From NCBI RefSeq assembly GCF_030159595.1, contig NZ_BSKJ01000001.1:124001-188000 (forward strand): a DNA stretch of 64,000 bases. The letters are read 5' to 3'. Shown here one piece after another: positions 1 to 8,975 of this stretch. This DNA comes from Pseudomonas putida (GTDB lineage: Bacteria; Pseudomonadota; Gammaproteobacteria; Pseudomonadales; Pseudomonadaceae). The stretch's first letter is position 1, and every line of letters starts with the position of its first letter. A program made the translations under genes and the position numbers. The notes beneath the pieces are model-generated. The model saw only the letters and a list, made by a program, of their open reading frames with translations. It did no database searches and was not told the DNA's origin.

Positions 1-328
1 GGTCGGTGGCGGCTTGCCGTACCTGGAGTGTCTGGTCCACGCGAGTGGCCTCACGGTTTTTGTGATTATGGTGAAGCGATTCTGGTGGTGGTTAGCGAGG
101 GGACAAATCGCTGAAGGCAAATAATCAGTTCAGGAATTTGTGAAGTGATGGTACCGACCAAGTAGCAGGGGGCATCGTGGGTCGATTCGACGAAGCTCCG
201 CGTGATCAAAGGCTTCACTCAAGTTTTCAAGTCTTGGCGCATCCGGCTCCCGCAAAGGGCTGTCATCTGCCTGCAACGTTGATTCAGCAACATTTCTGCC
301 ATCTCCCCGTGCCTCATTGCGAGTTCGA
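1..328. other. Window edge, no confident gene
   Basis: No convincing complete gene is visible before the CorA-family transporter. A plus-strand frame is open from the window edge (bases 2-124, ending in TAA) and reads like a short hydrophobic, tryptophan-rich tail (...FVIMVKRFWWWLARGQ...). It could be the C-terminus of a membrane protein that starts outside the window, but 40 residues are too few to assign. The remaining 200 bases probably hold the promoter of the next gene. I see no clear -35/-10 pair or strong Shine-Dalgarno sequence in them. Confidence 0.3.
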
Positions 329-1348
329 ATGGGCCATCCCGCGCTGCACCTGCCACAGGACCACGACCTGTTCGGCCTGCTCTATGCCTTCGCCTTCCGC
401 CCCGGCCAGCCCGGGCGTGAAATCGACTCGGCGCAGTTGCTGCGCATGCTCGGCCAGCCGCTGGAGCCTGGTGAGTTCCTGTGGGTGCACCTGAACCTGG
501 CCCACGCCGCCTGTGAGCGCTGGTTGCGCACCCATTTGCAGTTGCCCGACGCGTTCTTTGAAACCCTGCGTGAAGGTTCCCGCTCAACCCGTATCGAGCA
601 CGCCGACTCCGCACTGCTGGCAGTGGTGAACGACGTGGTGTTCAACTTCGGCCTGGTGTCGTCGGACATTTCCACCTTGTGGGCATGCGCCAGCAGTCAA
701 TTGCTGGTGAGTGCGCGACTACAGCCATTGCACTCGGTGGACAAGCTGCGCTCGTCGGTCAAGCATGGCGAGCGCTTTCATTCGCCCATCGAGTTGCTGG
801 TGCACCTGCTGCGCGACCAGGGTGATGTACTGACCCAGATCGTGCGCGAAACCACTACCAGCGTCGACCGTATCGAAGACCAGTTGCTGTCCCAGCGCCT
901 GAGCGACAACCGCGCCGAACTGGGCAGCATGCGCCGGGTGCTGGTGCGCTTGCAGCGTCTGCTCGCGCTGGAGCCGGGAGCGCTGCTGCGCCTGCTCAAC
1001 CGCCCGCCCGAGTGGCTGCAGGAGCAGGACATACGCCAGCTGCGCGCGGCCACCGAAGAGTTCACCCTGGTGATCAGCGACCTCACCGCCCTGGGCGAGC
1101 GGATCAAGCTGCTCCAGGAAGAAATCGCCGCCAAGGTCAACGAGCAGACCAACCGCACCCTGTTCACCCTGACCGTGGTCACCGTACTGGCGCTGCCGAT
1201 CAACATCATTGCAGGCTTCTTCGGCATGAACGTCGGCGGTGTGCCGCTGGCAGAAAACCCCCATGGCTTCTGGGTGCTGGTGGCCCTGGTGGCGACCTTC
1301 ACCGTGCTGGTAGGGCGCTGGGCGTTTCGCAAACGGCGGGAATACTGA
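329..1348 (+). CDS. CorA/ZntB family divalent metal ion transporter
   Basis: Inner-membrane metal channel or transporter of the CorA superfamily, most like the ZntB (zinc) branch. About 340 residues is the normal length. A long alpha/beta cytoplasmic domain is followed by two C-terminal membrane helices. The signature Gly-Met-Asn is at residues 299-301, at the end of the first helix, and the protein finishes in a basic tail (FRKRREY). The ATG at 329 was chosen. An in-frame TTG at 317 would add four residues, and neither start has a good ribosome binding site, so the exact N-terminus is unsure. Family membership is firm. The transported ion (Zn2+, Mg2+, Co2+) cannot be read from sequence. Confidence 0.88.
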   Translation: MGHPALHLPQDHDLFGLLYAFAFRPGQPGREIDSAQLLRMLGQPLEPGEFLWVHLNLAHAACERWLRTHLQLPDAFFETLREGSRSTRIEHADSALLAVVNDVVFNFGLVSSDISTLWACASSQLLVSARLQPLHSVDKLRSSVKHGERFHSPIELLVHLLRDQGDVLTQIVRETTTSVDRIEDQLLSQRLSDNRAELGSMRRVLVRLQRLLALEPGALLRLLNRPPEWLQEQDIRQLRAATEEFTLVISDLTALGERIKLLQEEIAAKVNEQTNRTLFTLTVVTVLALPINIIAGFFGMNVGGVPLAENPHGFWVLVALVATFTVLVGRWAFRKRREY

Positions 1349-1435
1349 CCCGACGGAACCCGACCGACGGCCTCCAGCCCCCTGCATCCTTGCCTACGCT
1401 GATACTCCCAACCCGCTGAAGCAAGGAGATCTGCC

Positions 1436-2056
1436 ATGGCCTTCCAATACAAGCGTCTGGACAAGAACAACGCCGCCGTACTGCTGGTCGACCACCAGAC
1501 CGGCCTGCTCTCGCTGGTAAGGGACATCGACCCCGACCGCTTCAAGAACAATGTCCTGGCCCTGTCGGACCTGGCCAAGTACTTCAAGCTGCCGACCATC
1601 CTCACCACCAGCTTCGAGACCGGCCCCAACGGCCCGCTGGTGCCAGAGCTGAAAGAGCAGTTCCCGGACGCCCCCTACATTGCCCGCCCCGGCAACATCA
1701 ACGCCTGGGACAACGAAGACTTCGTCAAGGCGGTAAAAGCCACCGGCAAGAAGCAGCTGTTGATTGCGGGTGTAGTGACTGAAGTGTGCGTGGCGTTCCC
1801 GGCACTGTCGGCACTGGAGGAGGGCTTCGAGGTGTTCGTCGTCACCGATGCCTCCGGCACCTTCAACGAACTCACCCGTGACTCCGCCTGGCGGCGCATG
1901 GAGGCTGCCGGTGCACAGTTGATGACCTGGTTCGGCGTGGCCTGTGAGCTGCACCGTGACTGGCGCAATGACATTGAAGGGCTGGGGACCTTGTTCTCCA
2001 ACCATATCCCGGACTACCGCAACCTCATGACCAGCTACAACAAGTTGGCCAAGTAG
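1436..2056 (+). CDS. ycaC: YcaC-type cysteine hydrolase (isochorismatase fold)
   Basis: 206-residue cytosolic hydrolase of the isochorismatase-like superfamily, and from memory very close to E. coli YcaC over its whole length. The expected catalytic residues sit at the family positions: Asp19 (LLVDHQTG), Arg84 (YIARPG) and Cys118 (GVVTEVC), the last following the usual cis-peptide-forming valine pair. A good AAGGAG site lies about 10 bases before the ATG. The physiological substrate of YcaC proteins is unknown. Isochorismatase activity should not be assumed. It is a single gene, followed by a short GC hairpin that may end transcription. Confidence 0.92.
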   Translation: MAFQYKRLDKNNAAVLLVDHQTGLLSLVRDIDPDRFKNNVLALSDLAKYFKLPTILTTSFETGPNGPLVPELKEQFPDAPYIARPGNINAWDNEDFVKAVKATGKKQLLIAGVVTEVCVAFPALSALEEGFEVFVVTDASGTFNELTRDSAWRRMEAAGAQLMTWFGVACELHRDWRNDIEGLGTLFSNHIPDYRNLMTSYNKLAK

Positions 2057-2063
2057 TGGTTTT

Positions 2064-2082
2064 GGGGCTGCGCGGCGGCCCC
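2064..2082 (+). terminator. Possible terminator hairpin after ycaC
   Basis: GGGGCTGC-gcg-GCGGCCCC forms an 8-bp stem (one G-U pair) with a 3-base loop, just after the ycaC stop. The downstream sequence (TCTCAATC) is only weakly T-rich, so rho-independent function is uncertain. Confidence 0.35.
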
Positions 2083-2158
2083 TCTCAATCGGTAAGCGAA
2101 GCGGCAAACTGTCATGAATCGACCATACTGACTCTTCATTCGCCTTCAGGAGAGTGTC

Positions 2159-2977
2159 ATGTCGAAGCCGTCCAGGAAGAAACCCACCCAGGAAGTGCCA
2201 GAGAAACTGGGCGGCAAGGCCTACGAAAAAGCGCTCAAGAACCTGCATGTAGAGCTGGTGAAGCTGCAGGAGTGGGTGGTGGCCAAGGGCCTGAAGGTGT
2301 GCATTGTTTTCGAAGGCCGTGACGGTGCCGGCAAGGGTGGCACCATCAAGGCCATTACCGAACGCGTCAGCCCACGGGTGTTTCGCGTGGTGGCGCTGCC
2401 CGCACCTACCGATCGGGAAAAGACCCAGATGTACCTGCAGCGCTACCTGGGCCATCTGCCGGCGGCGGGCGAAGTGGTGATCTTCGATCGCAGCTGGTAC
2501 AACCGCGCGGGGGTCGAGCGGGTCATGGGCTTCTGCTCGGGCGAGCAAGTGGACAAATTCCTGACCGGTGTGCCTGTGTTCGAAAAGGTCATGGTCGAGT
2601 CGGGGATCATTCTCATCAAGTATTGGCTTGAAGTCAGCGCCGAAGAGCAGACCCGGCGCCTGCAGGACCGCATCAATGACGGCCGCAAGCTGTGGAAACT
2701 GTCGCCGATGGACCTCAAGTCGTACACCCGCTGGGATGATTACACCCAGGCGCGTGACGATATGTTCCAGGCGTCGGACACAGCCTGGGCGCCGTGGTTC
2801 ATGGCCCATTCCAACGACAAGCGGCGCGCCCGGCTGAACATCATCAGCCATCTGCTCAGCCGCATTCCCTACAAGGACATCACCCGCGACCAACTGGTCA
2901 AGTTGCCCAAACGCGGCAAGATCGGCAAGTACAAGGCCGTGGCTTATCCGTTCAAGGTCGTCGAAGAACGCTTCTGA
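2159..2977 (+). CDS. ppk2: Polyphosphate kinase 2 (PPK2), single-domain
   Basis: Transfers phosphate between polyphosphate and nucleotides, mainly making (d)NTP or NDP from polyphosphate. The 272-residue length fits single-domain PPK2. The Walker A motif GRDGAGKGG is at residues 53-61. The Walker B/lid region beginning Asp110 (DRSWYNRAGVERVMGF) is complete, and the conserved SPMDLKSYTRWDDY segment follows. A GGAG ribosome site lies about 9 bases before the ATG. The N-terminus is lysine-rich and there is no signal peptide, so the enzyme is cytosolic. Whether it prefers ADP, GDP or AMP (class I, II or III) cannot be decided by eye. Confidence 0.93.
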   Translation: MSKPSRKKPTQEVPEKLGGKAYEKALKNLHVELVKLQEWVVAKGLKVCIVFEGRDGAGKGGTIKAITERVSPRVFRVVALPAPTDREKTQMYLQRYLGHLPAAGEVVIFDRSWYNRAGVERVMGFCSGEQVDKFLTGVPVFEKVMVESGIILIKYWLEVSAEEQTRRLQDRINDGRKLWKLSPMDLKSYTRWDDYTQARDDMFQASDTAWAPWFMAHSNDKRRARLNIISHLLSRIPYKDITRDQLVKLPKRGKIGKYKAVAYPFKVVEERF

Positions 2978-3013
2978 CCCCCTCCCTGCGGGGAGCTGCG
3001 AAGGTACGAGCTC

Positions 3014-4210
3014 ATGCCACATGACGGCAGCCTGTTGCAGGCGACGGTGGTGTTCCTGCTGGCCGTGGTGCTTCTGGTACCGCTGGCGCAGCGTTTGCGG
3101 ATGGGCGCCGTGCCTGGGTACCTGCTGGCCGGCATGCTTATCGGCCCGTCGGTGTTCGGCCTGCTGAACAACCCGGACAACGTGGCGCGCCTGTCGGAGA
3201 TGGGCGTGGTGATGTTGCTGTTCGTCATTGGCCTGGAGCTATCGCCACGGCGCTTGTGGACCATGCGCCGGGCGCTGTTTGGCGTAGGCACCTTGCAGGT
3301 GGGGTTGACCGCCGTGCTGCTTGGCCTGCTGGCGTATTGGCTGTTCGACCAGTCCAGGCCAGCGGCGATCGTGCTGGGCCTTGGCCTGGCGCTGTCATCC
3401 ACTGCGTTTGGCCTGCAGGTGCTGGCCGAACGCAAGGACCTGGGCAAGCCCCACGGTCGCCTGGCTGTGGCCATCCTGCTGTTCCAGGACATTGCTGCCA
3501 TTCCTCTGATTGCCGTGGTGCCGCTGCTGGGTGGTGATGTCAGTACGGCCGATGACGGGGCCTGGCCATTGCTGGCGGTGGCAGCTGGCATCGGGGTGCT
3601 GATTGTCTTTGGCCGCTACCTGCTGACCCCGGTATTCAAGTGGACGGTAGGCTCCGGGTTGCCTGAGCTGTCCACCGCCACAGCCTTGCTGGTTGTGCTG
3701 GGCACTGCATGGGTCATGGAGCATGTAGGCGTGTCGATGGCACTGGGGGCATTCCTGGCGGGCGTGCTGATGGCCGAATCGCCGTTTCGCCACGAACTGG
3801 AAACCCAGATCGAACCTATCAAGGGCCTGCTGTTGGGGTTGTTCTTCGTTGGCGTGGGGATGAGCGCCGACCTGCGCCTGCTGTTCAGCATGCCGCTGGC
3901 GGTGCTGGGGCTGACGCTGCTGTTGGTCGTCGTCAAGCTGCCGTTGCTGTATGGCCTGGGGCGCACGGCAGGTGGGCTGAATCAGGCTCAGGCACTGTGC
4001 CTGGGCGTGGTGCTGGCATCAGGTGGGGAGTTTGCCTTCGTGGTGTTCAAGCTTGCGCTCGACCATCAGGTGCTGGGCCAGCAGGTGCATGACCTGCTGG
4101 TGCTGGCCATCACCTTGTCGATGGCGGTGGTGCCCTTGGTCATGATGGCCCTGGCGCGGCGGTTGCGTGACGACAGCCCAGCACAAGCAAGCCCCGAATC
4201 GAGCCACTGA
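3014..4210 (+). CDS. CPA2 family cation:proton antiporter, short form
   Basis: Monovalent cation/H+ antiporter of the CPA2 (KefB/YbaL/RosB) family in the inner membrane. The 398 residues are nearly all membrane, with about 12 hydrophobic helices. Typical family segments include GYLLAGMLIGPS, VVMLLFVIGLELSP and LALSSTAFGLQVL. The large cytoplasmic RCK/TrkA-N nucleotide-binding domain that KefB and YbaL carry after the membrane part is absent: the protein stops at a short Ser/Ala-rich tail. There is no frameshift in the sequence after it, so this looks like a natural short form. The next permease gene starts 40 bases downstream, so co-transcription is likely. The ion transported is not known. 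Confidence 0.88.
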   Translation: MPHDGSLLQATVVFLLAVVLLVPLAQRLRMGAVPGYLLAGMLIGPSVFGLLNNPDNVARLSEMGVVMLLFVIGLELSPRRLWTMRRALFGVGTLQVGLTAVLLGLLAYWLFDQSRPAAIVLGLGLALSSTAFGLQVLAERKDLGKPHGRLAVAILLFQDIAAIPLIAVVPLLGGDVSTADDGAWPLLAVAAGIGVLIVFGRYLLTPVFKWTVGSGLPELSTATALLVVLGTAWVMEHVGVSMALGAFLAGVLMAESPFRHELETQIEPIKGLLLGLFFVGVGMSADLRLLFSMPLAVLGLTLLLVVVKLPLLYGLGRTAGGLNQAQALCLGVVLASGGEFAFVVFKLALDHQVLGQQVHDLLVLAITLSMAVVPLVMMALARRLRDDSPAQASPESSH

Positions 4211-4249
4211 AACGTGCCTCAGGGCGCACTTAATGTTCGGAGAATAAGC

Positions 4250-5347
4250 ATGCAGCCGAGTTTCAAGCTGGACAGTGCCCTGTCGCGGGGCTTGCTGGAT
4301 GTGCTGATCAAGGCCGGCCTGGTGGCTGCCTTGGTGATTTTCGCCTTCCAGGTGTTTCAGCCATTTCTGGAATTGATGTTGTGGGCGGTGATTCTGGCGG
4401 TGACCTTGTTCCCGTTGCATTGCCGCCTCCAGCGCCGTACCGGCCTCAAGCAGGGGTATGCGGCAACGCTGGTGGTGGTGCTGGTACTGGTGGTGCTGCT
4501 GGTGCCGATCTACCTGGTGGTGATGTCCATCGGTGAATCGGTGGACAGCCTGGTGACGTTGCTCAAGAGTGGGGCGTGGAGCGTGCCGACCCCACCTGAC
4601 GCCGTGGCGGCCTGGCCATTGATCGGGCCGAAGGTGCATGCGCTTTGGCTTGCGGCCTCGGAGAACATGGCCAGTGTGCTGAACCAGTGGATGCCCCAGA
4701 TCAAGGGCGCAGGGGTTACGGTGCTGGGCGCTGCAGCCAGCGCGGGTGCGGCTTTCTTGCTGTTCATCGGTGCGATCATCATCTCTGGGGTGATCATGGC
4801 CTTCGGCGACCGTGGTGAAGTCGCGGCACAGCGTATCGCCATGCGGGTATCGGGCGAGGAGCGGGGCAAACCATTGGCCAAGTTGTGCACCGCGACCATT
4901 CGTGCGGTGGCGCAGGGCGTGATCGGTATTGCCTTCATCCAGATGCTGTTGATCGGCGTTGGCTTTGTGGTCAAAGGGGTGCCTGGGGCCGGCATGCTGG
5001 CCATCGTCATCCTGATGCTGGGGATTGCCCAGGCACCCGCCACCCTCGTCACGGTGCCGGTGATCATCTATGTGTTCAACGTTGAAGGTTTTACTGCCGC
5101 GACCATCGTGTTTGCCATCTACACCTTTGTCGCCGGGCTGGCCGACAACGTGCTCAAACCGTTGCTGCTGGGGCGAGGCGTGGATGTGCCAATGCCGGTG
5201 GTGCTGATCGGTGCATTGGGCGGCATGGTGGTCAAAGGCATCATCGGCCTGTTCATTGGCCCGGTGATTTTGGGCGTTACTTATGTACTGTTCTGGCAAT
5301 GGGTGGCGTTGCAGGTACCGGAAAACCCCGTCCAGCCTGCGGCGTGA
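4250..5347 (+). CDS. AI-2E family transporter (PerM/TqsA type)
   Basis: Inner-membrane permease of the AI-2E (UPF0118) family, 365 residues with about 7-8 hydrophobic helices and the conserved C-terminal GLFIGPVILGVTYVLF segment. Members export autoinducer-2 (TqsA), act as Na+/H+ antiporters, or are uncharacterised, and this one is not clearly TqsA. The ATG at 4250 is preferred over an upstream in-frame start at 4214 because CGGAGA lies 8 bases before it. It sits between the CPA2 antiporter and the efflux outer membrane factor on the same strand with gaps of 13-40 bases, which suggests one transcript. Confidence 0.88.
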   Translation: MQPSFKLDSALSRGLLDVLIKAGLVAALVIFAFQVFQPFLELMLWAVILAVTLFPLHCRLQRRTGLKQGYAATLVVVLVLVVLLVPIYLVVMSIGESVDSLVTLLKSGAWSVPTPPDAVAAWPLIGPKVHALWLAASENMASVLNQWMPQIKGAGVTVLGAAASAGAAFLLFIGAIIISGVIMAFGDRGEVAAQRIAMRVSGEERGKPLAKLCTATIRAVAQGVIGIAFIQMLLIGVGFVVKGVPGAGMLAIVILMLGIAQAPATLVTVPVIIYVFNVEGFTAATIVFAIYTFVAGLADNVLKPLLLGRGVDVPMPVVLIGALGGMVVKGIIGLFIGPVILGVTYVLFWQWVALQVPENPVQPAA

Positions 5348-5360
5348 GCCAAGGCCCGTC

Positions 5361-6881
5361 ATGTCTGGACGTGCTTGTGGCTGCATACTGAGCCTGGCTG
5401 CTGCATTGGCTGGCTGTACCCAGGTCGGCCCGGATTTCCAGCCGCTACAGGACCCGTGGCTACACAACTGGAATACGCCGCTGCTGGAACAGGCCGGGCA
5501 GCAGGCCGCCGCACCGGACTTGCGCGAGTGGTGGGCGGTGTTCGCCGACCCGGCCCTGGATGCCTTGATTGCCGAAGCCGACGCCAACAACACCAGCCTG
5601 CGCGTGGCGGGCCTGCGCATCGCTGAAGCCCGCGCACAGTTGGCCATCGTGCAGACCGGGCGTTATCCACAGTTGCAGCAACTGCGGGCGCAAAGCCTGT
5701 ACCTGAAGCAGGACCAGTCCGGCACTGCCACTGCGCGCGACTCGGTGTTCTGGCAGTCCAGCGTGGGCTTCGACATCGGCTGGGAAATCGACTTCTGGGG
5801 GCGCTTCAGCCGCGCCATCGAAAGTGCCGATGCCGCTTACTTCGCCACCCAGGCCAATTACGCTGATGCGATGCTGCTGTTGCGCGCCCAGGTGGCCGAC
5901 ACCTACTTTGCCCTGCGTACCGCCGAGGCGCGGCTGGATATCGCGCAAGAGAACGCCAAGCGCCAGGCGCGTAGCCTGGAAATCACCGAGCGGCTGTTCC
6001 GCCACGGCAATAATGACGAACTCGACTGGCAGCAGGCACGCACCCAATACCTGGCCACCCTGGCCACCATCCCTGAATTCGAGAACCAGCTCAACGCCCT
6101 GCGTAACGTGCTGTGCTCGCTGCTGGGCCGCCCGCCTGGGCCGCTGCCGCAGTTGGGGGCCGGCCATGGCCAGCTGCCATTGCCAGACCGCGCAGTGCTT
6201 CAGGACGTACCGGCCAACCTGCTGCAGCGCCGTCCGGACATCCGCGCTGCCGAGCAGGCCGTGGCGGCGCAGTCGGCGCTGGTGGGGGTAGCCGAGGCCG
6301 ATCTTTATCCACAGCTGAGCCTGCTGGGCAGCATCGGCTGGACCTTTTTATCAGCCAACCACCTGCCCAACACCTTCGACCTGGCTGCAGGCCCGAGCCT
6401 GATCTGGAACCCGTTCGACTATGGCCGGCGCAAGAACGCCGTGCGCATAGAGGACGCCCGCTTGCAGCAACTGATCGAGCTGTACCACCAAGGCGTGCGC
6501 GAAGCGGCCCGCGAAGCCGACGATGCCGCCAGCGGGCTTGTTCGCTCGCTGCAGAGCGCAACCATTCGCGAGCAGGCCTCGCAGGCTGCGCAGCGCTCGC
6601 TGAACCTGGCCAGCTCGCAGTACCGCGAAGGCTTCGCTGATTTCCAGCGCGTGCTCGATGCTCAGCAACTGCTGTTGCAGCAACAGGACGGTTACCTGGT
6701 CAGCCGTGGCAACGCGGTCAGCAGCCTGGTGACCTTGTACAAGGCTCTGGGTGGTGGTTGGGACACCAGCCGCGCGCCGGTCGACCGGGCCACCCGCCAG
6801 CTTATGCAGCAACGTACCGACTGGGGCGAGCTGCTCGACGAACCAGCCCCCACCGCACATGCACAAGGTGAAACCGAATGA
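5361..6881 (+). CDS. Outer membrane factor of tripartite efflux pump (NodT/OprM family)
   Basis: TolC-like outer membrane lipoprotein that forms the exit duct of a tripartite exporter. The 506 residues begin with a lipoprotein signal peptide ending LAGC (Cys at about residue 19). Two outer-membrane-efflux repeats follow, with the conserved RRPDIRAAE motif between them. The ATG at 5361 was chosen because it begins the signal peptide. The reading frame is open further upstream into the previous gene. The stop overlaps the start of the membrane fusion protein gene (ATGA), so the two are translationally coupled. Substrate unknown. Partners are the next two genes. Confidence 0.92.
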   Translation: MSGRACGCILSLAAALAGCTQVGPDFQPLQDPWLHNWNTPLLEQAGQQAAAPDLREWWAVFADPALDALIAEADANNTSLRVAGLRIAEARAQLAIVQTGRYPQLQQLRAQSLYLKQDQSGTATARDSVFWQSSVGFDIGWEIDFWGRFSRAIESADAAYFATQANYADAMLLLRAQVADTYFALRTAEARLDIAQENAKRQARSLEITERLFRHGNNDELDWQQARTQYLATLATIPEFENQLNALRNVLCSLLGRPPGPLPQLGAGHGQLPLPDRAVLQDVPANLLQRRPDIRAAEQAVAAQSALVGVAEADLYPQLSLLGSIGWTFLSANHLPNTFDLAAGPSLIWNPFDYGRRKNAVRIEDARLQQLIELYHQGVREAAREADDAASGLVRSLQSATIREQASQAAQRSLNLASSQYREGFADFQRVLDAQQLLLQQQDGYLVSRGNAVSSLVTLYKALGGGWDTSRAPVDRATRQLMQQRTDWGELLDEPAPTAHAQGETE

Positions 6882-7975
6882 GCGACGCTACGCCAACGCC
6901 GCCACCGTCAGCCCCGGACCGCGGCATGCACTGGGTGCTGCTGCTGATTGCCGTGAGCCTGCTCTGGTACCTGCTGGCCGACCGTTTCACGCCATACACC
7001 CAGCAGGCCCGCCTGCAGGCCTATGTGGTCCCGGTGGCCGCCGAAGTGGCAGGGCAGATCAAGCGCGTCGCAGTAGGCAACAACCAGGAGGTGCGCCAGG
7101 GCGATGTGCTGTTCGAGCTCGATCAGGAACAGTACCGCATTGCCTTGGCCCGCGCGGAAGCCGACCTCGAAACCGTGCGCCGACAGATCGGCGCCAGTAC
7201 CGCCGGCATCGACTCGGCCCAGGCCGCGCTGGTGGCGGCCCAGGCCAACGCGCGCAAAGCGCGGCAGGACGCCGAACGGCTCAAGCGCCTGATCGATGAG
7301 GACCCGGGCACGGTTTCGGTGCGCCGGCTTGAAGGCGCCCAGGCTACCCGCGACCAGGCCATCAGCCAGGTGGCGGCGGCCCGTGCGGAGGTGGAGCGGG
7401 CACGGGAGCAGCAGGGCGGGGCGCTGGACGACAACGCGCAATTGCGCAGTGCTGCGGCCAATGTCGAAAAGGCCCGCCTGGACCTGGCCCGAACTGTGGT
7501 GCGCGCCGACGCCAATGGGCTTATCACTGATTTACGCACCGACGTTGGTCATTATGTCGGGGCCGGCAGCCCGATGATGACCCTGATCACTATCCATGAC
7601 GTGTGGATAAGTGCCGACATGACCGAGAACAACCTTGGCCGGCTGCGCCCTGATACCCCAGTACTGGTGGTGCTCGATGCGTTGCCCGGCACCGTGTTGA
7701 AGGGGCGTATTCGCAGCATCGGCTACGGCGTGAGCGTGGGCCAGAGTAACCCGCCGGGTACGCTGCCAACGGTGCAGAACAGCCGAGAATGGCTGCGTTC
7801 GGCACAGCGGTTTCCCGTGGTTGTCGAGCTGGAACGCGACCAGTTGCTGGACAAGTCAGGGTTGCGGGTCGGCGGCCAGGCCGAAGTCATGGCGTTGCCC
7901 AGTGAAGGCAACCCGCTGAACCTGCTGGGCCGGTTGTTCATGTGGCTGATGAGCTGGCTGTCGTATGCCTATTGA
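6878..7975 (+). CDS. HlyD/EmrA-like periplasmic membrane fusion protein
   Basis: Adaptor subunit linking the inner-membrane permease to the outer membrane factor. The 365 residues have one N-terminal membrane anchor (about residues 18-36). A biotinyl-lipoyl-like half (VAAEVAGQIKRVAVGNNQEV), a long alpha-hairpin rich in Ala, Arg and Glu, and the returning lipoyl half (TVVRADANGLITDLR) follow, and then a beta-barrel domain. It overlaps the upstream gene by 4 bases and the downstream permease gene by 11 bases, so the three proteins are almost certainly made together. EmrA and AaeA are the nearest named relatives. Confidence 0.91.
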   Translation: MSDATPTPPPSAPDRGMHWVLLLIAVSLLWYLLADRFTPYTQQARLQAYVVPVAAEVAGQIKRVAVGNNQEVRQGDVLFELDQEQYRIALARAEADLETVRRQIGASTAGIDSAQAALVAAQANARKARQDAERLKRLIDEDPGTVSVRRLEGAQATRDQAISQVAAARAEVERAREQQGGALDDNAQLRSAAANVEKARLDLARTVVRADANGLITDLRTDVGHYVGAGSPMMTLITIHDVWISADMTENNLGRLRPDTPVLVVLDALPGTVLKGRIRSIGYGVSVGQSNPPGTLPTVQNSREWLRSAQRFPVVVELERDQLLDKSGLRVGGQAEVMALPSEGNPLNLLGRLFMWLMSWLSYAY

Positions 7976-8975
7976 GTTGCGCAGCCTGCGGGCCCTGCGC
8001 CTGGCCTGGGGCGTGGCGTTATGCCTGGCGGTCAGCTTCGGCATCGGCCTGCCCGTGCCGATCCTGGCACCCGTGTTCGCAGTGTTGTTGCTGGCCATGC
8101 GCAGCCAGCCGTTGCCGTTGCGCGCGGCACCTGCCTTGGCGGTTCTGGTGCTGCTCGCGTGTGGCAGCGGACTATTGCTGATTCCACTGTTGCGCCACGC
8201 CCCGGTGAGCGGGGTATTGCTGGTGGGCGTGGGCGTTTTCCTTACGTTGCGCTATACGCTGAGGGGCGGCAACGGCCTGCTGGCCAACTTGCTGATAGTC
8301 GGCCTGACGATGATTGCTGCTGCGGGCACCAGCGACTTCACCTTGGCGCTGTCGGTGGTCGAAGCGCTGGCCAAAGGCATGTTGCTGGCGGTGCTGGGCA
8401 CGGCCTTGGCACATGTGCTGTTTCCCGAACCTGCCGATGCGCCGGCACAACCGGTAGCACCGCCGCTGGGCCGCGAGCATGCCAGCTGGGTAGCGTTGCG
8501 CGCTACGTTGATTGTGATGCCGGCCTTCCTGCTGGCGCTGATTGCCCCGGACCAGTACATGCCGCTGATCATGAAGGCCGTGAGCGTGGGACAACAGGCC
8601 GGCGAAACCCGCGCACGGCACGCCAGCCGTGAGCTGGTCGGCTCAACCTTGCTCGCCGGGTTGCTGGCGATACTGATGTGGGGCGCGCTGAGCCTGTTCG
8701 TGCACCTGTGGATGTTTTTTCTGTGGGTGCTGCTGTTCGCGCTCTGGCAGGCGCGGCAGCTGTACCAGGTGGTGCAGAGCCGGCAGAGCCCGGCGTACTG
8801 GGTGAGTTGCCTGACGACAATGTTGATCCTGCTGGGGCAGTCGGTGCAGGACAGCGCTGGCGGGCAGGATGTGTACAAGGCGTTTGCGGTGCGCATGGCA
8901 CTGTTTCTGGCGGTGTCGGTGTATGCCAGTGCCATGCTGATCTGGATCGACCGGCGCCGGGTTCGGGCTGCCTAG
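7965..8975 (+). CDS. DUF2955/FUSC-like inner-membrane permease
   Basis: 336-residue integral membrane protein with about 9-10 hydrophobic segments in two groups, matching DUF2955 proteins, which are distant relatives of aromatic-acid exporters (FUSC/AaeB). By position it is the permease partner of the membrane fusion protein and outer membrane factor: its ATG lies inside the 3' end of the fusion protein gene. It is about half the length of AaeB (around 650 residues) and lacks that family's large cytoplasmic domain. Export of aromatic acids or similar compounds is a guess from family. The gene ends only a few bases from the convergent SulP gene. Confidence 0.82.
   Translation: MPIELRSLRALRLAWGVALCLAVSFGIGLPVPILAPVFAVLLLAMRSQPLPLRAAPALAVLVLLACGSGLLLIPLLRHAPVSGVLLVGVGVFLTLRYTLRGGNGLLANLLIVGLTMIAAAGTSDFTLALSVVEALAKGMLLAVLGTALAHVLFPEPADAPAQPVAPPLGREHASWVALRATLIVMPAFLLALIAPDQYMPLIMKAVSVGQQAGETRARHASRELVGSTLLAGLLAILMWGALSLFVHLWMFFLWVLLFALWQARQLYQVVQSRQSPAYWVSCLTTMLILLGQSVQDSAGGQDVYKAFAVRMALFLAVSVYASAMLIWIDRRRVRAA

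Noticed and set aside
1394..3022. Long minus-strand open frame of about 540 codons opposite ycaC and ppk2
   Set aside because: It is antisense to two well-recognised genes, has no known motif, and arises from GC-rich codon use in the real frames.
4019..5647. Long minus-strand frame opposite the antiporter and AI-2E genes
   Set aside because: Rich in His, Gln and Arg as expected of an antisense shadow, with no domain.
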